IMG/VR virus record: IMGVR_UViG_3300048996_000028 | Coordinates: 1-49,406 of that record | DNA from: a virus | Direction: 5' to 3' (one strand) | Length of the DNA: 49,406 nt | Shown here: piece after piece, positions 14,423 through 23,784 of the stretch | Layout: each line of letters begins with the position of its first letter | Numbering within the stretch: position 1 is the stretch's first letter | The notes under the pieces: generated by a model | Databases searched by the model: none | The model's input: only the letters and a program-made list of their open reading frames with translations | Told to the model about the DNA's origin: nothing | Translations under genes and position numbers: made by a program

Positions 14423-16330
14423 CTACGTCAGAGTTCGGAGGGTGACGGCGAGGATCCCGCCGAACCCTCCATCCAACTGCCACCCGTCAGGCTGCTGGAG
14501 CTGCACGAACTTGATCTCCTCAATGCGGCACAGCTCCCCCTCGGGGGACGGGAAGCTGTAGTTCGTGAGCAGGATCACACCGCCGGCATCCTCTGCCGCG
14601 CGCACCGACAGGTACCTGTCGCGGGCGAACCCTTCGTAGCCTTCGAACTGTCCCGAGGACCACTGTTCCTTGTCGTAGCACAGCAGAGGCAGCGTGTAGA
14701 TCCGCTGGGGCCGTCCCGCCGGCAGAGCCTTCACCCGGACACCCAGGATCGTCGGACCCTGCGTGGTGTCGCCGGCATCCCGGTCCAGGGTCAGCCGCAG
14801 CGAGACATATCGCTGCGTGCCGAACGAAGACGGAATCTGTGCCGTGGGCAACAGTCGGCCCGGGACGGACCACGTGATGATCCGTGCCTCCGAATCTGCA
14901 TCGTTGAGAACGTCCAGCGATACGGCGCCCTCAAGCGGGAGCGCCGTAACATCAACGTAGTGGTACGTCTTGTGTTCGTCCGTGCGGAAACGAATCCGGC
15001 CGGTTTGAACATAGCCACTCGCACACAGGTCAGTCGCGTGCTGGTACTGGACCGCCCCGCCAACCGTGGCCACAACAACACGACCCTTCCGCGCCCCCAC
15101 CGAGACCGGTGGCGACGTGGTCTCCATATCGGACGCGTACGCGAACACGCCCTCTTCGACTTCGACCGAGCTGTCCACGCGCCACGTCTTGTTCTCATCC
15201 CCGAACGATACCCACCAGAAGCGCCCACCGGACGTTAGAGCCGGCGAACTGGTGGAGGGCACCTCCAGGTCACGTTCCAGGAACAACGGCCCGTAGACGA
15301 GATCTCCGGACGCCTGAGCGACACTCACGCGCACGCCCATGTTGGTGAGGATGCACACCATCGAGCCGGCCAGCGAGTTGATCCGCAGCGCCTTCTCATC
15401 AGAAGGCAGGATCGCCAACGTCGTGGCACCCGACAGAGTCGGTACCGCACCGTCAACCTCCAGCGTGATCCGCTGAATATGTGACGTCCCGTCACCATGC
15501 CCAGAGAACAGCACACCGCCCGGGCCGTCAGTGAGGTCCGTGTACGTCCAGGTTTCCGAGGGATGGAAGTAGACGGCAGTCTCAGCACCCGGGGTTGCGT
15601 AGTCGATTTCGTAGATCTTGTTGCCGTTCACCGCCCACAGGCGGTGCTTAGCCCAAGTGATCCGGGTCTTGCCGGCGCCAGCGCCAGTCAACGTCCACAC
15701 CTTCGGCGTGATCGTGGTCGAACCGATAGGCCCCGAGTACACCTTGCCGTCACTGCCAGCCGCGAACCATTCGGTGTCAGCGGCAATCACCTGAGTGAAC
15801 GTCACCGCACCATTCAGGTACAGGTTCGTGGTCGCGGTAGACACATCCAAGTTCGTGTAACGCACCACCGCCCCGACCTGGCCGGCCACCACAGAATGCA
15901 CCGTGGCGTCCGGGACGATCGCCACACAGCGGTTCGTCGCACCGCCAGCATCCACCGTTGCCTTCAGCAACGTCAGTTCACCCTGAGTCCACACATCCAC
16001 ATTGCTGGACTCCCGGAACTGTGCTGCCGCAGTGATATCGCCGCGCGCCTCCGAATACAGTGCCCCGGCACCCTCGTGCCAGGACGCTTGGGAACGCAGC
16101 CACCAACCCGACAGGGTCTGCTCCCCGGCCTCAGGTTCCTGGTCCTGCTGGTCCTTCTGCATAGGCGCCGTTTCCAGCGTCATCGGCAGATCCGGGGCGG
16201 TAGCCAACCGGAACGGGACACCCGCAACCGTGTAATGGATCTCGCGCCCGTTCCGGCCCACGATCTCGGTGACCGTGGACGCGAGCCGCTTACTGATCGG
16301 GAACGGGAGCCGTTCAGTAACGTCAGCCAT
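14423..16330 (-). CDS. Putative tail nozzle/tubular protein (beta-propeller-like)
   Basis: The 635-residue, almost wholly beta-rich protein has repeated blade-like segments such as LWAVNGNKIYEID and RFWWVSFGDENKTWRVD. In short-tailed phages the nozzle (gp12-like in T7) is a large beta-propeller-containing protein encoded near the adaptor. It is the last gene of the virion operon and shares one base with the fibre gene before it. The role is inferred from size, beta content and neighbours. Confidence 0.55.
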   Translation of the reverse strand: MADVTERLPFPISKRLASTVTEIVGRNGREIHYTVAGVPFRLATAPDLPMTLETAPMQKDQQDQEPEAGEQTLSGWWLRSQASWHEGAGALYSEARGDITAAAQFRESSNVDVWTQGELTLLKATVDAGGATNRCVAIVPDATVHSVVAGQVGAVVRYTNLDVSTATTNLYLNGAVTFTQVIAADTEWFAAGSDGKVYSGPIGSTTITPKVWTLTGAGAGKTRITWAKHRLWAVNGNKIYEIDYATPGAETAVYFHPSETWTYTDLTDGPGGVLFSGHGDGTSHIQRITLEVDGAVPTLSGATTLAILPSDEKALRINSLAGSMVCILTNMGVRVSVAQASGDLVYGPLFLERDLEVPSTSSPALTSGGRFWWVSFGDENKTWRVDSSVEVEEGVFAYASDMETTSPPVSVGARKGRVVVATVGGAVQYQHATDLCASGYVQTGRIRFRTDEHKTYHYVDVTALPLEGAVSLDVLNDADSEARIITWSVPGRLLPTAQIPSSFGTQRYVSLRLTLDRDAGDTTQGPTILGVRVKALPAGRPQRIYTLPLLCYDKEQWSSGQFEGYEGFARDRYLSVRAAEDAGGVILLTNYSFPSPEGELCRIEEIKFVQLQQPDGWQLDGGFGGILAVTLRTLT

Positions 16331-17394
16331 CAGGCAGCCTCGTAGCTTCCACTCATTGCGATCGTGTCACCCGTAGCCCACGGGATAGGGGAACCGCCGC
16401 CGGCACCCGAAACCCGGTCGCCGTTCTCGGCAACAATCACGATCTCCTGACCGCCGGTACCGTGCCACACCTTCGCGAAGAACTTGCCGGCCGAAGCGTC
16501 ACCGAGGATCGCCGCACCACACTGGTGGAACTCGGCAACCGACGTCGGCAAAGTAAACGCATAGTCGGAGGTGCCGATCGCGGACGTAGACCCGAACGTG
16601 AACAGAATTCGGAAACTGATCGTCTTACCGATCCGCTTGAAGAACCCCACCAGGGTTCCATTGCCGTTGCCCAGGGTTGCACCGCCCACACCGTTATGGC
16701 GTACCGGGACGAAGGAACCCCACGAGCCGTTCAGGTTCGCGCCGTCCACCGATGTGTCACCCGAGAAGGTGACCGTGCCGGCGTGCGTCTCGTTACCGTT
16801 GTGAACCTCGCCACCGTTGTGGGTTTCGGTGCCGTTCGTGATCGTGTTCGCGAACGTCTTCGAACCCGTGAACGTCTGTGTCCCACCGGTCGTTGCCACG
16901 TCACCGTTACCGGTGACAGTCGGCAGCACCGAGAACGCCTTAGCGCCAGTGATCGTCTGCGACGCGCCCACGGTGACAACATCCCCGCCACCCGTAGTCT
17001 CCAGGTCATCGAAAATCTTCCGACCCGGAATGGACTGGACAGAGTCCGTGTCCACCAGCGACCCGGTACGGCCATGCACGTTCACAGTCGCGTTCACATG
17101 CTCGTTCGCTTCACGCATATCCCGTGCAGAGACACCGTGATAAACCGTCGAGCCGGCGCCGTGAGACGTCGCAGTCGTAGAATCCACGCCCCGAGTGATC
17201 GTCAGAACGTTGCCTACGGCAGCAGTAACATCACACACTTCCTCGGTCGCAGTGTCCGGTTCGATGATGATCGTGTAAGGGAACTGCGACGGGAACCCCG
17301 ACGCAGAATCGACAGTGATAGCAGTGTCGGTGCCGTTAGCAAGCGGGAACGCGAGCGCCCGCGCGGGACCGTTCCGGTAATACCGCAGCGCCAT
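16330..17394 (-). CDS. Tail fibre-like virion protein
   Basis: ATG at 17394 begins MALRYYRNGPARAL, one base after the adaptor stop. The 354-residue protein has an N-terminal virion-attachment-like domain (about 1-110), then threonine/glycine-rich repeats typical of trimeric fibres (TITGAKAFSVLPTV, TFTGSKTFANTITNG), then a C-terminal beta domain with GSWGSFVPV. Probable host-contact fibre or appendage. Confidence 0.65.
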   Translation of the reverse strand: MALRYYRNGPARALAFPLANGTDTAITVDSASGFPSQFPYTIIIEPDTATEEVCDVTAAVGNVLTITRGVDSTTATSHGAGSTVYHGVSARDMREANEHVNATVNVHGRTGSLVDTDSVQSIPGRKIFDDLETTGGGDVVTVGASQTITGAKAFSVLPTVTGNGDVATTGGTQTFTGSKTFANTITNGTETHNGGEVHNGNETHAGTVTFSGDTSVDGANLNGSWGSFVPVRHNGVGGATLGNGNGTLVGFFKRIGKTISFRILFTFGSTSAIGTSDYAFTLPTSVAEFHQCGAAILGDASAGKFFAKVWHGTGGQEIVIVAENGDRVSGAGGGSPIPWATGDTIAMSGSYEAA

Positions 17395-17395
17395 A

Positions 17396-18274
17396 TCAGT
17401 ACCTCGTGTAATGCTTCGGAGAAGGGTTCGACTGGAGAAGGCGCTTACGTGCACCATCAAGACGGAGCTGATACATCGCGTACAACTGCTTTGCGAGACT
17501 CGACGCCGACCCCGGGGGGGCACCCTCTGCCTGAGTGCGGGCCTCCACGGCACGCAACTGGAGACGCGCCGGTTCAAGGAACTGGACCATCTCCCAGGCT
17601 GTCCCGTAGATCAGCACCGACTGAAGCCAGTCAGGGATCCCGATGCCCTCAAGGTTCGTCGAAGGCGTCTCAGGCACCGGCAGCGCCGCCGCATAAACCA
17701 CCTGGACAGTCCGGCCGGCCTGAATGCACTCGTGCAGAATCAGCGCCTTGCCGGTGTCGGTGTCCGCGTTCGGATCCAGATCCCAGTTGTTGATGTTCAC
17801 CCACTCGCGGGTAGGACCAACAACCTGATACTGAACCGACAGGATCCGCACCACATCGTCCGGGATCTCATACGATGTGCGTACAGTGCTATACGTAAAC
17901 GACGTTTCCTTGACCGTGAACAGATCCAACTGGACGTTGTGGATGCACCGCTTGAACGCGTCAAAGATCCGGGCACGCGGAAACATCGGGTCATTAGTGA
18001 CCCGGTCATTCGCGGCATGCGGTAGAGCAGTGGTGTTCTGGGCTCCACGCCCGAACGGGAACAGCAAGGCCGACGTCTCACCCACAGTGTCGACATGCAT
18101 CAACTCGTTGCCGACCTCAATCAAACCCCTCGTGATGTACGAAGGGTGCGATACAGGCACCGTGGTCTCCGTGGCATCCACTGCCCCGGTCAGATACGTC
18201 GTGGCCTCTAGGGTTCCCGTGTAACTGTGAAGCATCGCGGAAACCTGGTCAATGAACTGGTCAACAGTGGTCAC
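17396..18274 (-). CDS. Putative head-tail adaptor (tail tubular A-like)
   Basis: The 292-residue protein mixes a beta insert (VPVSHPSYITRGLIEVGNEL) and helical ends. It sits immediately before the fibre and nozzle genes. Podovirus adaptors (T7 gp11, P22 gp4) have similar size and position. The C-terminus has long helices (about 205-285). The assignment is from context and size. Confidence 0.55.
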   Translation of the reverse strand: MTTVDQFIDQVSAMLHSYTGTLEATTYLTGAVDATETTVPVSHPSYITRGLIEVGNELMHVDTVGETSALLFPFGRGAQNTTALPHAANDRVTNDPMFPRARIFDAFKRCIHNVQLDLFTVKETSFTYSTVRTSYEIPDDVVRILSVQYQVVGPTREWVNINNWDLDPNADTDTGKALILHECIQAGRTVQVVYAAALPVPETPSTNLEGIGIPDWLQSVLIYGTAWEMVQFLEPARLQLRAVEARTQAEGAPPGSASSLAKQLYAMYQLRLDGARKRLLQSNPSPKHYTRY

Positions 18275-19089
18275 GGAATACTCGCCGCCGCTCCATCTAC
18301 CTCTAGGCCAGAGGTGCCAGCCAACTGGTTCAGCACCCCAGCGATTTCCTTGTAGCCGGCGGCAAGCGTGTTACCTGCCTTCACGTTCAATGCGTGCACA
18401 ATGTCCAGGCCGTCAGTGCCGGCCCAAATGTTTGCGGCACCCTGTGCATCCCTGGTCGGGATCCCGTTCACGAGAGTCCCGGCCTTACGGTTCATGTGGT
18501 ACTGAAGGGTGTGCGTGTTCGTTACAGCGACACCCACAAAGTCACCCGACGCGGTGGCAGCGTTCGCGGGAACGCCACCATCTACCGCCGTGAACGCCAA
18601 CACGCCGGCGACAGTGAACGCATCCTCCGGGACCTTCAGGAGAATGATCACGGAAGAGCCAGACACCCAAGTCGGCTGATTCACGATCTCCTGGAGAATC
18701 GTCTTCAGTTCCGGCGAGTCGTAGCGGGTGCCGACCACCCACGCGGCAGGAGTCCAAGCGACAGTTGCCGTAGTCAACGGAAACGCGTTCACGGCGGCAC
18801 GGGTCGCCGGAGCGACCGCGTTAACATCCTTGACACCAACAACCGTCATCGCCGGGATCACCCCGGTGAGAGAACCCGACCGCAGGTTGATCTTGAACGA
18901 GTTCACCGTCTGGCCCTGGTTGATATACACCGCAGGGAAACGGATCCACGCATGCCGGGCATTGTTCGCAGCATCGGTGTCCCCGACAGTCGGGCCGCCC
19001 TGGTTGGTCGCGAACCCGCCGGCGCCCGTGTTGTGCCAACTGCCGTCATCGCCGGAAACGACGGGCGGTAGAACCGTCATAGCCGTCAT
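18271..19089 (-). CDS. Virion protein, beta-rich
   Basis: The 272-residue, alanine/valine/threonine-rich beta protein has a jelly-roll-like carbohydrate-binding appearance (HAWIRFPAVYINQGQTVNSF). It lies between small structural genes and the adaptor, with 4-nt overlaps. It may be a capsid decoration or tail appendage; not assigned further. Confidence 0.55.
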   Translation of the reverse strand: MTAMTVLPPVVSGDDGSWHNTGAGGFATNQGGPTVGDTDAANNARHAWIRFPAVYINQGQTVNSFKINLRSGSLTGVIPAMTVVGVKDVNAVAPATRAAVNAFPLTTATVAWTPAAWVVGTRYDSPELKTILQEIVNQPTWVSGSSVIILLKVPEDAFTVAGVLAFTAVDGGVPANAATASGDFVGVAVTNTHTLQYHMNRKAGTLVNGIPTRDAQGAANIWAGTDGLDIVHALNVKAGNTLAAGYKEIAGVLNQLAGTSGLEVDGAAASIP

Positions 19090-19382
19090 ACCGCGTACCT
19101 TTCCAGGACCGTGTTCTTATCGTGTTCGAGCTTCGTCTCAGCCGAATACGGCTTGCCGGTTTCCTCCGACCACTTCACTGCCGCGCGGATACCCGCCGAC
19201 TGGGTCGTCTCAGGTTGGATGCCCTGCGCAACCGCTGACCGGTACTCGGCAAGTTCCGCGTCCCACTTCTTCTGCCTGGTCGCATCGACCTGACCGAACT
19301 TCAAGGTGGATACCTTGCAACCGAAACAGCCCTCAACAAACTCAGGGTGCGTTAGGGTCTGGTGTAGATTCACGATGCGCAC
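19086..19382 (-). CDS. Small conserved actinophage virion-region protein, 98 aa
   Basis: Begins MRIVNLHQTLTHPEFVEGCF, continuing GCKVSTLKFG; the CFGCK motif with following helices is a recurring actinobacteriophage protein of unknown function. Two cysteines may bind metal. It overlaps the preceding membrane-type gene by 41 nt. Confidence 0.6.
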   Translation of the reverse strand: MRIVNLHQTLTHPEFVEGCFGCKVSTLKFGQVDATRQKKWDAELAEYRSAVAQGIQPETTQSAGIRAAVKWSEETGKPYSAETKLEHDKNTVLERYAV

Positions 19383-19674
19383 CCTTCAATACGTCAGCGT
19401 TAGCGTGGGCCTTGATGTGGTCATAAAGCATTGTTGAGTCCTGCGACTGGCGCAGCTCGATACGTTCAGTCGCCTGCTTCTGGTCAGCGGCAGAAGCCTG
19501 AAGACACGCCAACGATTCCTTCACGTTCGCAGCGAAACCGTTACCGGTCGGCTGCGAATATTCCTTAGCCTTCTTCGCCTGCATCTCGGCGCGATGCGCC
19601 TTGTAGGCGACATAGGCGCCGACAGCCAGGTAGCCGGCGACCTCCCCGAACTGTCGCCAGTCTTCGCCGTTCAC
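19342..19674 (-). CDS. Membrane-anchored coiled-coil protein, 110 aa
   Basis: One short hydrophobic segment near the N-terminus (VAGYLAVGAYVAYKAH) is followed by a long charged helix (about 25-95). It could be a small virion or membrane protein; topology resembles spanin- or holin-like accessory proteins but no lysis genes are adjacent. It overlaps its neighbours by a few bases. Confidence 0.5.
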   Translation of the reverse strand: MNGEDWRQFGEVAGYLAVGAYVAYKAHRAEMQAKKAKEYSQPTGNGFAANVKESLACLQASAADQKQATERIELRQSQDSTMLYDHIKAHANADVLKGAHRESTPDPNAP

Positions 19675-19913
19675 GCTTCCTCCACATATTCAGGAGGAAG
19701 GTCCGCCGCCTCTTCATCAGTAAGCGGATACGTGTATCCACCGAGATACCAGTTATCGGCCTCGGACAGCTCGTCCTGAGATGGTGTCTGTACCGCCCGC
19801 CATACCCCGTTCTCCTTAACCAGAGACATCGGGAAATCCAGCAGATACCTGCCGTACAACTTTCCCCTACCGGCGGGCTGCTGGTAGGTGGGGAACTTCA
19901 CTTGCTTGCCCAT
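19671..19913 (-). CDS. Small virion-region protein, 80 aa
   Basis: The 80-residue product (YQQPAGRGKLYGRYLLDFP) is aromatic-rich with an acidic end. It follows the capsid gene after a terminator and starts a subset of the operon. Unknown; perhaps a head completion protein. Confidence 0.55.
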   Translation of the reverse strand: MGKQVKFPTYQQPAGRGKLYGRYLLDFPMSLVKENGVWRAVQTPSQDELSEADNWYLGGYTYPLTDEEAADLPPEYVEEA

Positions 19914-19926
19914 AGCACCTTCCTCG

Positions 19927-19966
19927 AAAAGAGAAAGCCCCTGCCGGGAAGTAGGCCGGCAGGGGC
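19927..19966 (-). terminator. Terminator after the capsid gene
   Basis: Reading leftward, an 11-bp stem GCCCCTGCCGG with its complement around 8 nt is followed by TTTCTCTTTT. It probably reduces readthrough so capsid mRNA exceeds that of downstream genes. Confidence 0.8.
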
Positions 19967-19981
19967 AATCACTCAGCTAGA

Positions 19982-20911
19982 TCACGGCGCGATGGTGCTC
20001 GCAGTCTCCAGCCGCTCCAGGTTCTCCTGGCGGTAGATCGCCCAGTTCAGGGCGCCTCGCCAACCGAACGGGCGGTGCCGCTGGAGCTTGTCCACCGGGA
20101 TGTCCGCGATGACAGTGCGCGGCTCTTCCCACACGATCTCAGCCAGGGCCTGACGGCCGGCAAAGATGGTCGAAAAAACCGGCTCAGCCGAAGCGCCAAC
20201 ACCGTTGGACTTCATGCGGGCCGACTCCACGAAGAACATGCCTTCGTAGATGCCCAGCTCGCCAGGCCAGAACATGTCCGGCGCGGCGTACTTGTGGTCA
20301 TCCCGCCACGAACCCGCACCAGTCTCGGCGCGCAGGTCGTGAGCAACCGCCGGGTGGATACCCGCCCAGTACAGCTCACCCCGACGCGGCGAAGCGGCAC
20401 GCTTACGCAGCTTAGTCCGCGCGAAGCGGACATCAGCGGCAGTAATGTTCATGCCATCGGCAACGGTCACGGTCGAAACCGCAGCACCGCCGTACTCGAC
20501 GTTGGTGCCGGCGTACAGAATCGTGCCGATCTCGTTGTCCAGGCTCACGGCCTGATCCCGAGCGAGAACGTCCACGATGATCGGGTCGACCTGAGTCATG
20601 CTGGTCAGGTCGAGCTTGTGCGACCGGAACACGACTCGACCGAACTCGCGGTACGCGACATTCAGAGTCGTGGTCTGCGGAACCGCAACAGCATCCGGGT
20701 CTACAAGCTCGGTCAGTTCAGCGCTCGACTCAGCGAGATCGTTGTACTTCTGGAGGGTGTAGCTCGAACCGGCCGAAGTCGGGTCAGCAACAGTCTTATC
20801 GGGGAGCATGCGCAGAAGCGTCGCGTGACGGTTCTGCTGTTCGACCATCTTGTCATAAGCGGTCTGAACCAGGTTCGAAATACTCGATACCTGGGTATAG
20901 GCGTCAACCAT
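19982..20911 (-). CDS. Major capsid protein, N4 gp56 family
   Basis: The 309-residue product shows the HK97-fold capsid of the N4 gp56 type: a QKYNDLAESSAELTELVD-like E-loop region, TTTLNVAYREFGRVV, HPAVAHDLR and MFWPGELGIYEGMFFVESAR. It forms the icosahedral head. It follows the scaffold gene and has its own terminator. Confidence 0.88.
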   Translation of the reverse strand: MVDAYTQVSSISNLVQTAYDKMVEQQNRHATLLRMLPDKTVADPTSAGSSYTLQKYNDLAESSAELTELVDPDAVAVPQTTTLNVAYREFGRVVFRSHKLDLTSMTQVDPIIVDVLARDQAVSLDNEIGTILYAGTNVEYGGAAVSTVTVADGMNITAADVRFARTKLRKRAASPRRGELYWAGIHPAVAHDLRAETGAGSWRDDHKYAAPDMFWPGELGIYEGMFFVESARMKSNGVGASAEPVFSTIFAGRQALAEIVWEEPRTVIADIPVDKLQRHRPFGWRGALNWAIYRQENLERLETASTIAP

Positions 20912-20934
20912 TCATCGTCCTCATCGAAGGAGAA

Positions 20935-21405
20935 TCATCCAAGGTTTGCCGCCCGGCGCAGCGCAGCATTAACGTCCGCGAAGCTCTCAGCCTTTTCGAC
21001 TGCAGCAAACGCTTCGGTAAGCTGCCCTGCCGGCAGCGCATTCGCCTGGACGTTCTGCATCCGTGCAAATGCTTCCGCACGAGGATCTGCCTCGCCCGGA
21101 ACATCAGGAGCCTTCGGCTGGTAGCCAACAAGATCACCATTCTCCGAAAGCCAAGTATCGACCTTTGCAGCGTCGCTGCCATCGATACCGTCAGCCTTCA
21201 GGAATCGTGCCAGGCGCGGGTCAAGCGCCTTCTCCTGGAGTACGTCCTTCAGGTTCCGCTCAGTGAGCTGATCCTTCAGGGTCTTGAGTTCCTGCTTCAA
21301 ATCGCGCGCTTCCTTAGCGGCGGCGTCTCGTGCATCACGCAGAGCCTTGCCCGTAAGCTGCTCGCCATTCTCGTCTTCGAACTCGAAACCGTCGTACTGA
21401 CCCAT
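20935..21405 (-). CDS. Putative capsid scaffolding protein
   Basis: The 156-residue, highly charged, helical product has a coiled-coil stretch (AKEARDLKQELKTLKDQL) and lies directly upstream of the capsid gene, the usual place of scaffolds. Strong site GGAGTTGGGGAG before ATG. It should guide procapsid assembly and leave the head before packaging. Confidence 0.75.
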   Translation of the reverse strand: MGQYDGFEFEDENGEQLTGKALRDARDAAAKEARDLKQELKTLKDQLTERNLKDVLQEKALDPRLARFLKADGIDGSDAAKVDTWLSENGDLVGYQPKAPDVPGEADPRAEAFARMQNVQANALPAGQLTEAFAAVEKAESFADVNAALRRAANLG

Positions 21406-21530
21406 TACTCCCCAACTCCTTCAAGAGGTACGCACGCCGAAACACCATTCGGGGGGAATGGTGCCTGCTCGTACGATTACCGGTCTTTTGAATACGCTGC
21501 ACTTGAGGGCCGGTCGTTCCTAGTGCAGGG

Positions 21531-21604
21531 TGCGTCATCAGGGATTCGAACCCCGGACCCGCCGATTAAGAGTCGGCTGCTCTGACCAACTGAGCTAATG
21601 GCGC
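21531..21604 (-). tRNA. tRNA-Lys (CTT)
   Basis: Minus-strand cloverleaf: acceptor GCGCCAT with ATGACGC (one C-A mismatch), TA, D-stem GCTC/GAGC, anticodon stem GCCGA/TCGGC with loop CTCTTAA (anticodon CTT), T-arm CGGGG-TTCGAAT-CCCTG with one G-T. CCA not encoded. Lies between the 281-residue virion gene and the scaffold gene. Confidence 0.9.
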
Positions 21605-21729
21605 GAAGGTGTTCGGTAACGACCGAACACCGAACACTTCAATACTCACGTCACACGCTAGTATTGAAGTACGGTTGCATTTTTGTTACGGTAAGTGGCT
21701 TTGTGTATCAGATTTGATACACTGCGCAA
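21605..21729 (+). promoter_or_regulatory. Palindrome-rich promoter region for the lone plus-strand gene
   Basis: Three perfect inverted repeats follow one another: arm GGTGTTCGGT (21608-21617/21622-21631), arm ACTTCAATACT (21636-21646/21660-21670), and arm GTGTATCA with spacer GATT (21703-21722). A promoter TTGTTA (21683-21688), 17 nt, TATCAG (21706-21711) has its -10 inside the third repeat, so that repeat is a likely operator. The first repeat shares the CGAACAC half-site with 9725-9743. Confidence 0.55.
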
Positions 21730-22026
21730 ATGACTAGTTACCTGATCGTCATCCCAGTCGGACCGGGTTGGCACCCCGGACAGTTCGCCGTGCAGCAGGT
21801 TGCTTGCACAGGGCACCCGGTGTGGATCTCAGCCGCCGGCGTCAGTGAACTGCTGACCACCCCGGGGATGGAGGCGCGATGCGTACTGCACCTGCCCCCG
21901 GGGTCGCTCGACAACGTCAGGATGCTGGACTCCGTTGCGGAGCAGTTCCGCGAGGAGACCGGGCGCGAGATCACGCCCGGGTTCCAAGAGGCGATGGTCC
22001 GTTACTACAAGCGGTTCAGCGGCTAG
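21730..22026 (+). CDS. Lone plus-strand hypothetical protein, 98 aa
   Basis: It is the only plus-strand gene supported inside the leftward virion operon. It begins MTSYLIVIPVGPGWHPGQFA and has an alpha/beta look with a helical C-terminus (VAEQFREETGREITPG). Its 3' end overlaps the neighbouring minus-strand gene by 4 nt, and it is preceded by operator-like repeats. It may be a lysogeny-expressed gene or a regulator. No family recognised. Confidence 0.6.
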   Translation: MTSYLIVIPVGPGWHPGQFAVQQVACTGHPVWISAAGVSELLTTPGMEARCVLHLPPGSLDNVRMLDSVAEQFREETGREITPGFQEAMVRYYKRFSG

Positions 22027-22868
22027 TAGTTCGATCCGCGCTGCGACTTGCCCGTGTTGCCCTTGCTCGAACCCGCGAAGGTCGCCTTCTCAGCGGAAGC
22101 GGCCTTCTTACGGACCTTCGCAGCGTCAGCGTCGCCGGCGAACACTTCCGCCGCAGCATCCTCCACGTCATAGCCGCCCAGGCCGTACATCTTCGCTAGA
22201 CGATCCGTGTCCGCCTGAACCTCTTCGATCGCCTGGAACCCCTGCTCAGCGTCGCTAGCCGATACATCACGGTTTCCGTACTGGGTCGCGAGAGTCTTCG
22301 ACACGTCGAACCCGTGCCGGCCTGCGGCAGCAGCAAACGAGACAGCCTGAGCCGTCTTCGTGAGTAGCGGGGTCGCACGTGCGGGGTCCATCAAATAGGC
22401 CGCATAGTCCGAGGCACCCAGGCCCGTAATCTTCCTGATCGCCGCCAGGCCCTCCGAGTCCTTCAGAGCTTCCGTCTGCCACAGCTTCACCCGTTCACCC
22501 AGCTCGGTGGGTGCAATGTCCATTTCCAGAAACTTCTGGTAATCCGTGTACGTGTCGTAGAAACCCTTCGGCATCCCCGAGTTGTTCATGATCGCGCTAT
22601 AGGCGCGTTCAGTCTCGATGTATTCCTTAGGGGACAGAACCGGCAGGTTCAGCGACCTGCGCTTAGCGTTCGCCGCGAACCGCTTCTGATACTCCGGTGT
22701 CTTCTCCAACATCAGAGACATCGTGTCGCTGGAGAAACCCTGCTTCACCATGTCGATGATTCGACCAGCCAAACTGGACAGGCCGTAGGAAGAGAACAGC
22801 TTGATCAGTGCGTCCGCCGCGTCACGATCCGGACCCTTCAACTGGTCCCAGCCGGGAGGATTCGCCAT
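22023..22868 (-). CDS. Virion-region protein, 281 aa (probable internal protein)
   Basis: ATG 22868 (MANPPGWDQLKGPDRDAAD) overlaps the upstream stop. The protein is helical, with segments AYSAIMNNSGMPKGFYDTY and KITGLGASDYAAYLMDP. Its C-terminus is basic and glycine/serine-rich. Together with the next two genes it forms a block typical of injected internal virion proteins in podoviruses. The family is not recognised. Confidence 0.6.
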   Translation of the reverse strand: MANPPGWDQLKGPDRDAADALIKLFSSYGLSSLAGRIIDMVKQGFSSDTMSLMLEKTPEYQKRFAANAKRRSLNLPVLSPKEYIETERAYSAIMNNSGMPKGFYDTYTDYQKFLEMDIAPTELGERVKLWQTEALKDSEGLAAIRKITGLGASDYAAYLMDPARATPLLTKTAQAVSFAAAAGRHGFDVSKTLATQYGNRDVSASDAEQGFQAIEEVQADTDRLAKMYGLGGYDVEDAAAEVFAGDADAAKVRKKAASAEKATFAGSSKGNTGKSQRGSNY

Positions 22869-23776
22869 CAGCCGGCACTCCCCGCAGTGAGACCCCAATC
22901 GGCCAGGACCTTACGGCCGGCCGACATGATCGTGTCCTGCGCGTTCTGGGTGCCGTTCCAACGCGTGTCGTTCTTCAACTGGGATTCGAACTGCCACAGC
23001 GCCATCTGGGTGGGGCCGCCAGCAACCTTCCCCTTAGCCGGCGCCCGGTACTGCAACGCCTTCTGGATTGTCGGATCAGACAACGAGATGCCCTTATCGG
23101 GCAGCTCCAGAACCTTCGACATCAACTGTCGGTACGGTTCGGCGATATCCTTCACCGTCATCCCGTTCTCAAGCTCATCCTTATAGGCGCCATACTTCGA
23201 GATCGCCATCTGTCGCAGATAGTTCGCGGTAGCGGTAGCGTCCGTGCGCCCCGTCGCGACATAGTTCAATTGGCGGGCGATCCACGGCTCCCCCATGTCC
23301 AGGCCGTAATCCTCAACAGCGGTCCGGATCTGACGCTCAGCCTCACCGAGCGTCCCACCCAGACCGGCCTTCATCTGACTGGACACGTTGAACGACCTGC
23401 CAACCAGGTCCCGGGTCTCAGCCTCCGAGTAGCCCATGGTGAAAGCGCTGTTGGTCATTGCCGTCAGCAACTTCTCGCCAGGGTGCTGGCCGTACATCTG
23501 GTAGTAGGCGTCCGCGACAACCGCACGGTTCTGCGACAGCCGGCGCTTGTACTCTGCCGGGTCAGCGTTCTTCAGAACCTCGTTCTGTCGCTGCGTCTCA
23601 CCGCGAGTCTTGTACCACTTCGTGTTGCGCAGCTCGGCAACGAACCGCTGAGAACTGAAGGTGCCGGCAACAGCCCGGTCAAACAGCTTGCTCAGTTCCG
23701 GATTCGATCGTAGAACGGACAGCGCCCAACCATAGTTGGCAGCCATGTCCTGCTGCTCGGTAAGTGACTTAGGCAC
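22868..23776 (-). CDS. Virion-region protein, 302 aa (probable internal protein)
   Basis: GTG 23776 is preferred because AAGGGGAAAC precedes it. The 302-residue helical product repeats themes of its downstream neighbour (both have a YG..L/VGRSF..S helical pattern and end in a loop with 'AG'). The two may be distant paralogues. Probably part of the ejected internal complex. Confidence 0.6.
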   Translation of the reverse strand: MPKSLTEQQDMAANYGWALSVLRSNPELSKLFDRAVAGTFSSQRFVAELRNTKWYKTRGETQRQNEVLKNADPAEYKRRLSQNRAVVADAYYQMYGQHPGEKLLTAMTNSAFTMGYSEAETRDLVGRSFNVSSQMKAGLGGTLGEAERQIRTAVEDYGLDMGEPWIARQLNYVATGRTDATATANYLRQMAISKYGAYKDELENGMTVKDIAEPYRQLMSKVLELPDKGISLSDPTIQKALQYRAPAKGKVAGGPTQMALWQFESQLKNDTRWNGTQNAQDTIMSAGRKVLADWGLTAGSAG

Positions 23777-23784
23777 GTTTCCCC

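Noticed and set aside
16462-17793. 443-codon plus-strand frame
   Set aside because: Antisense to the fibre and adaptor genes, arginine-rich with no recognisable fold; a by-product of high third-position GC.
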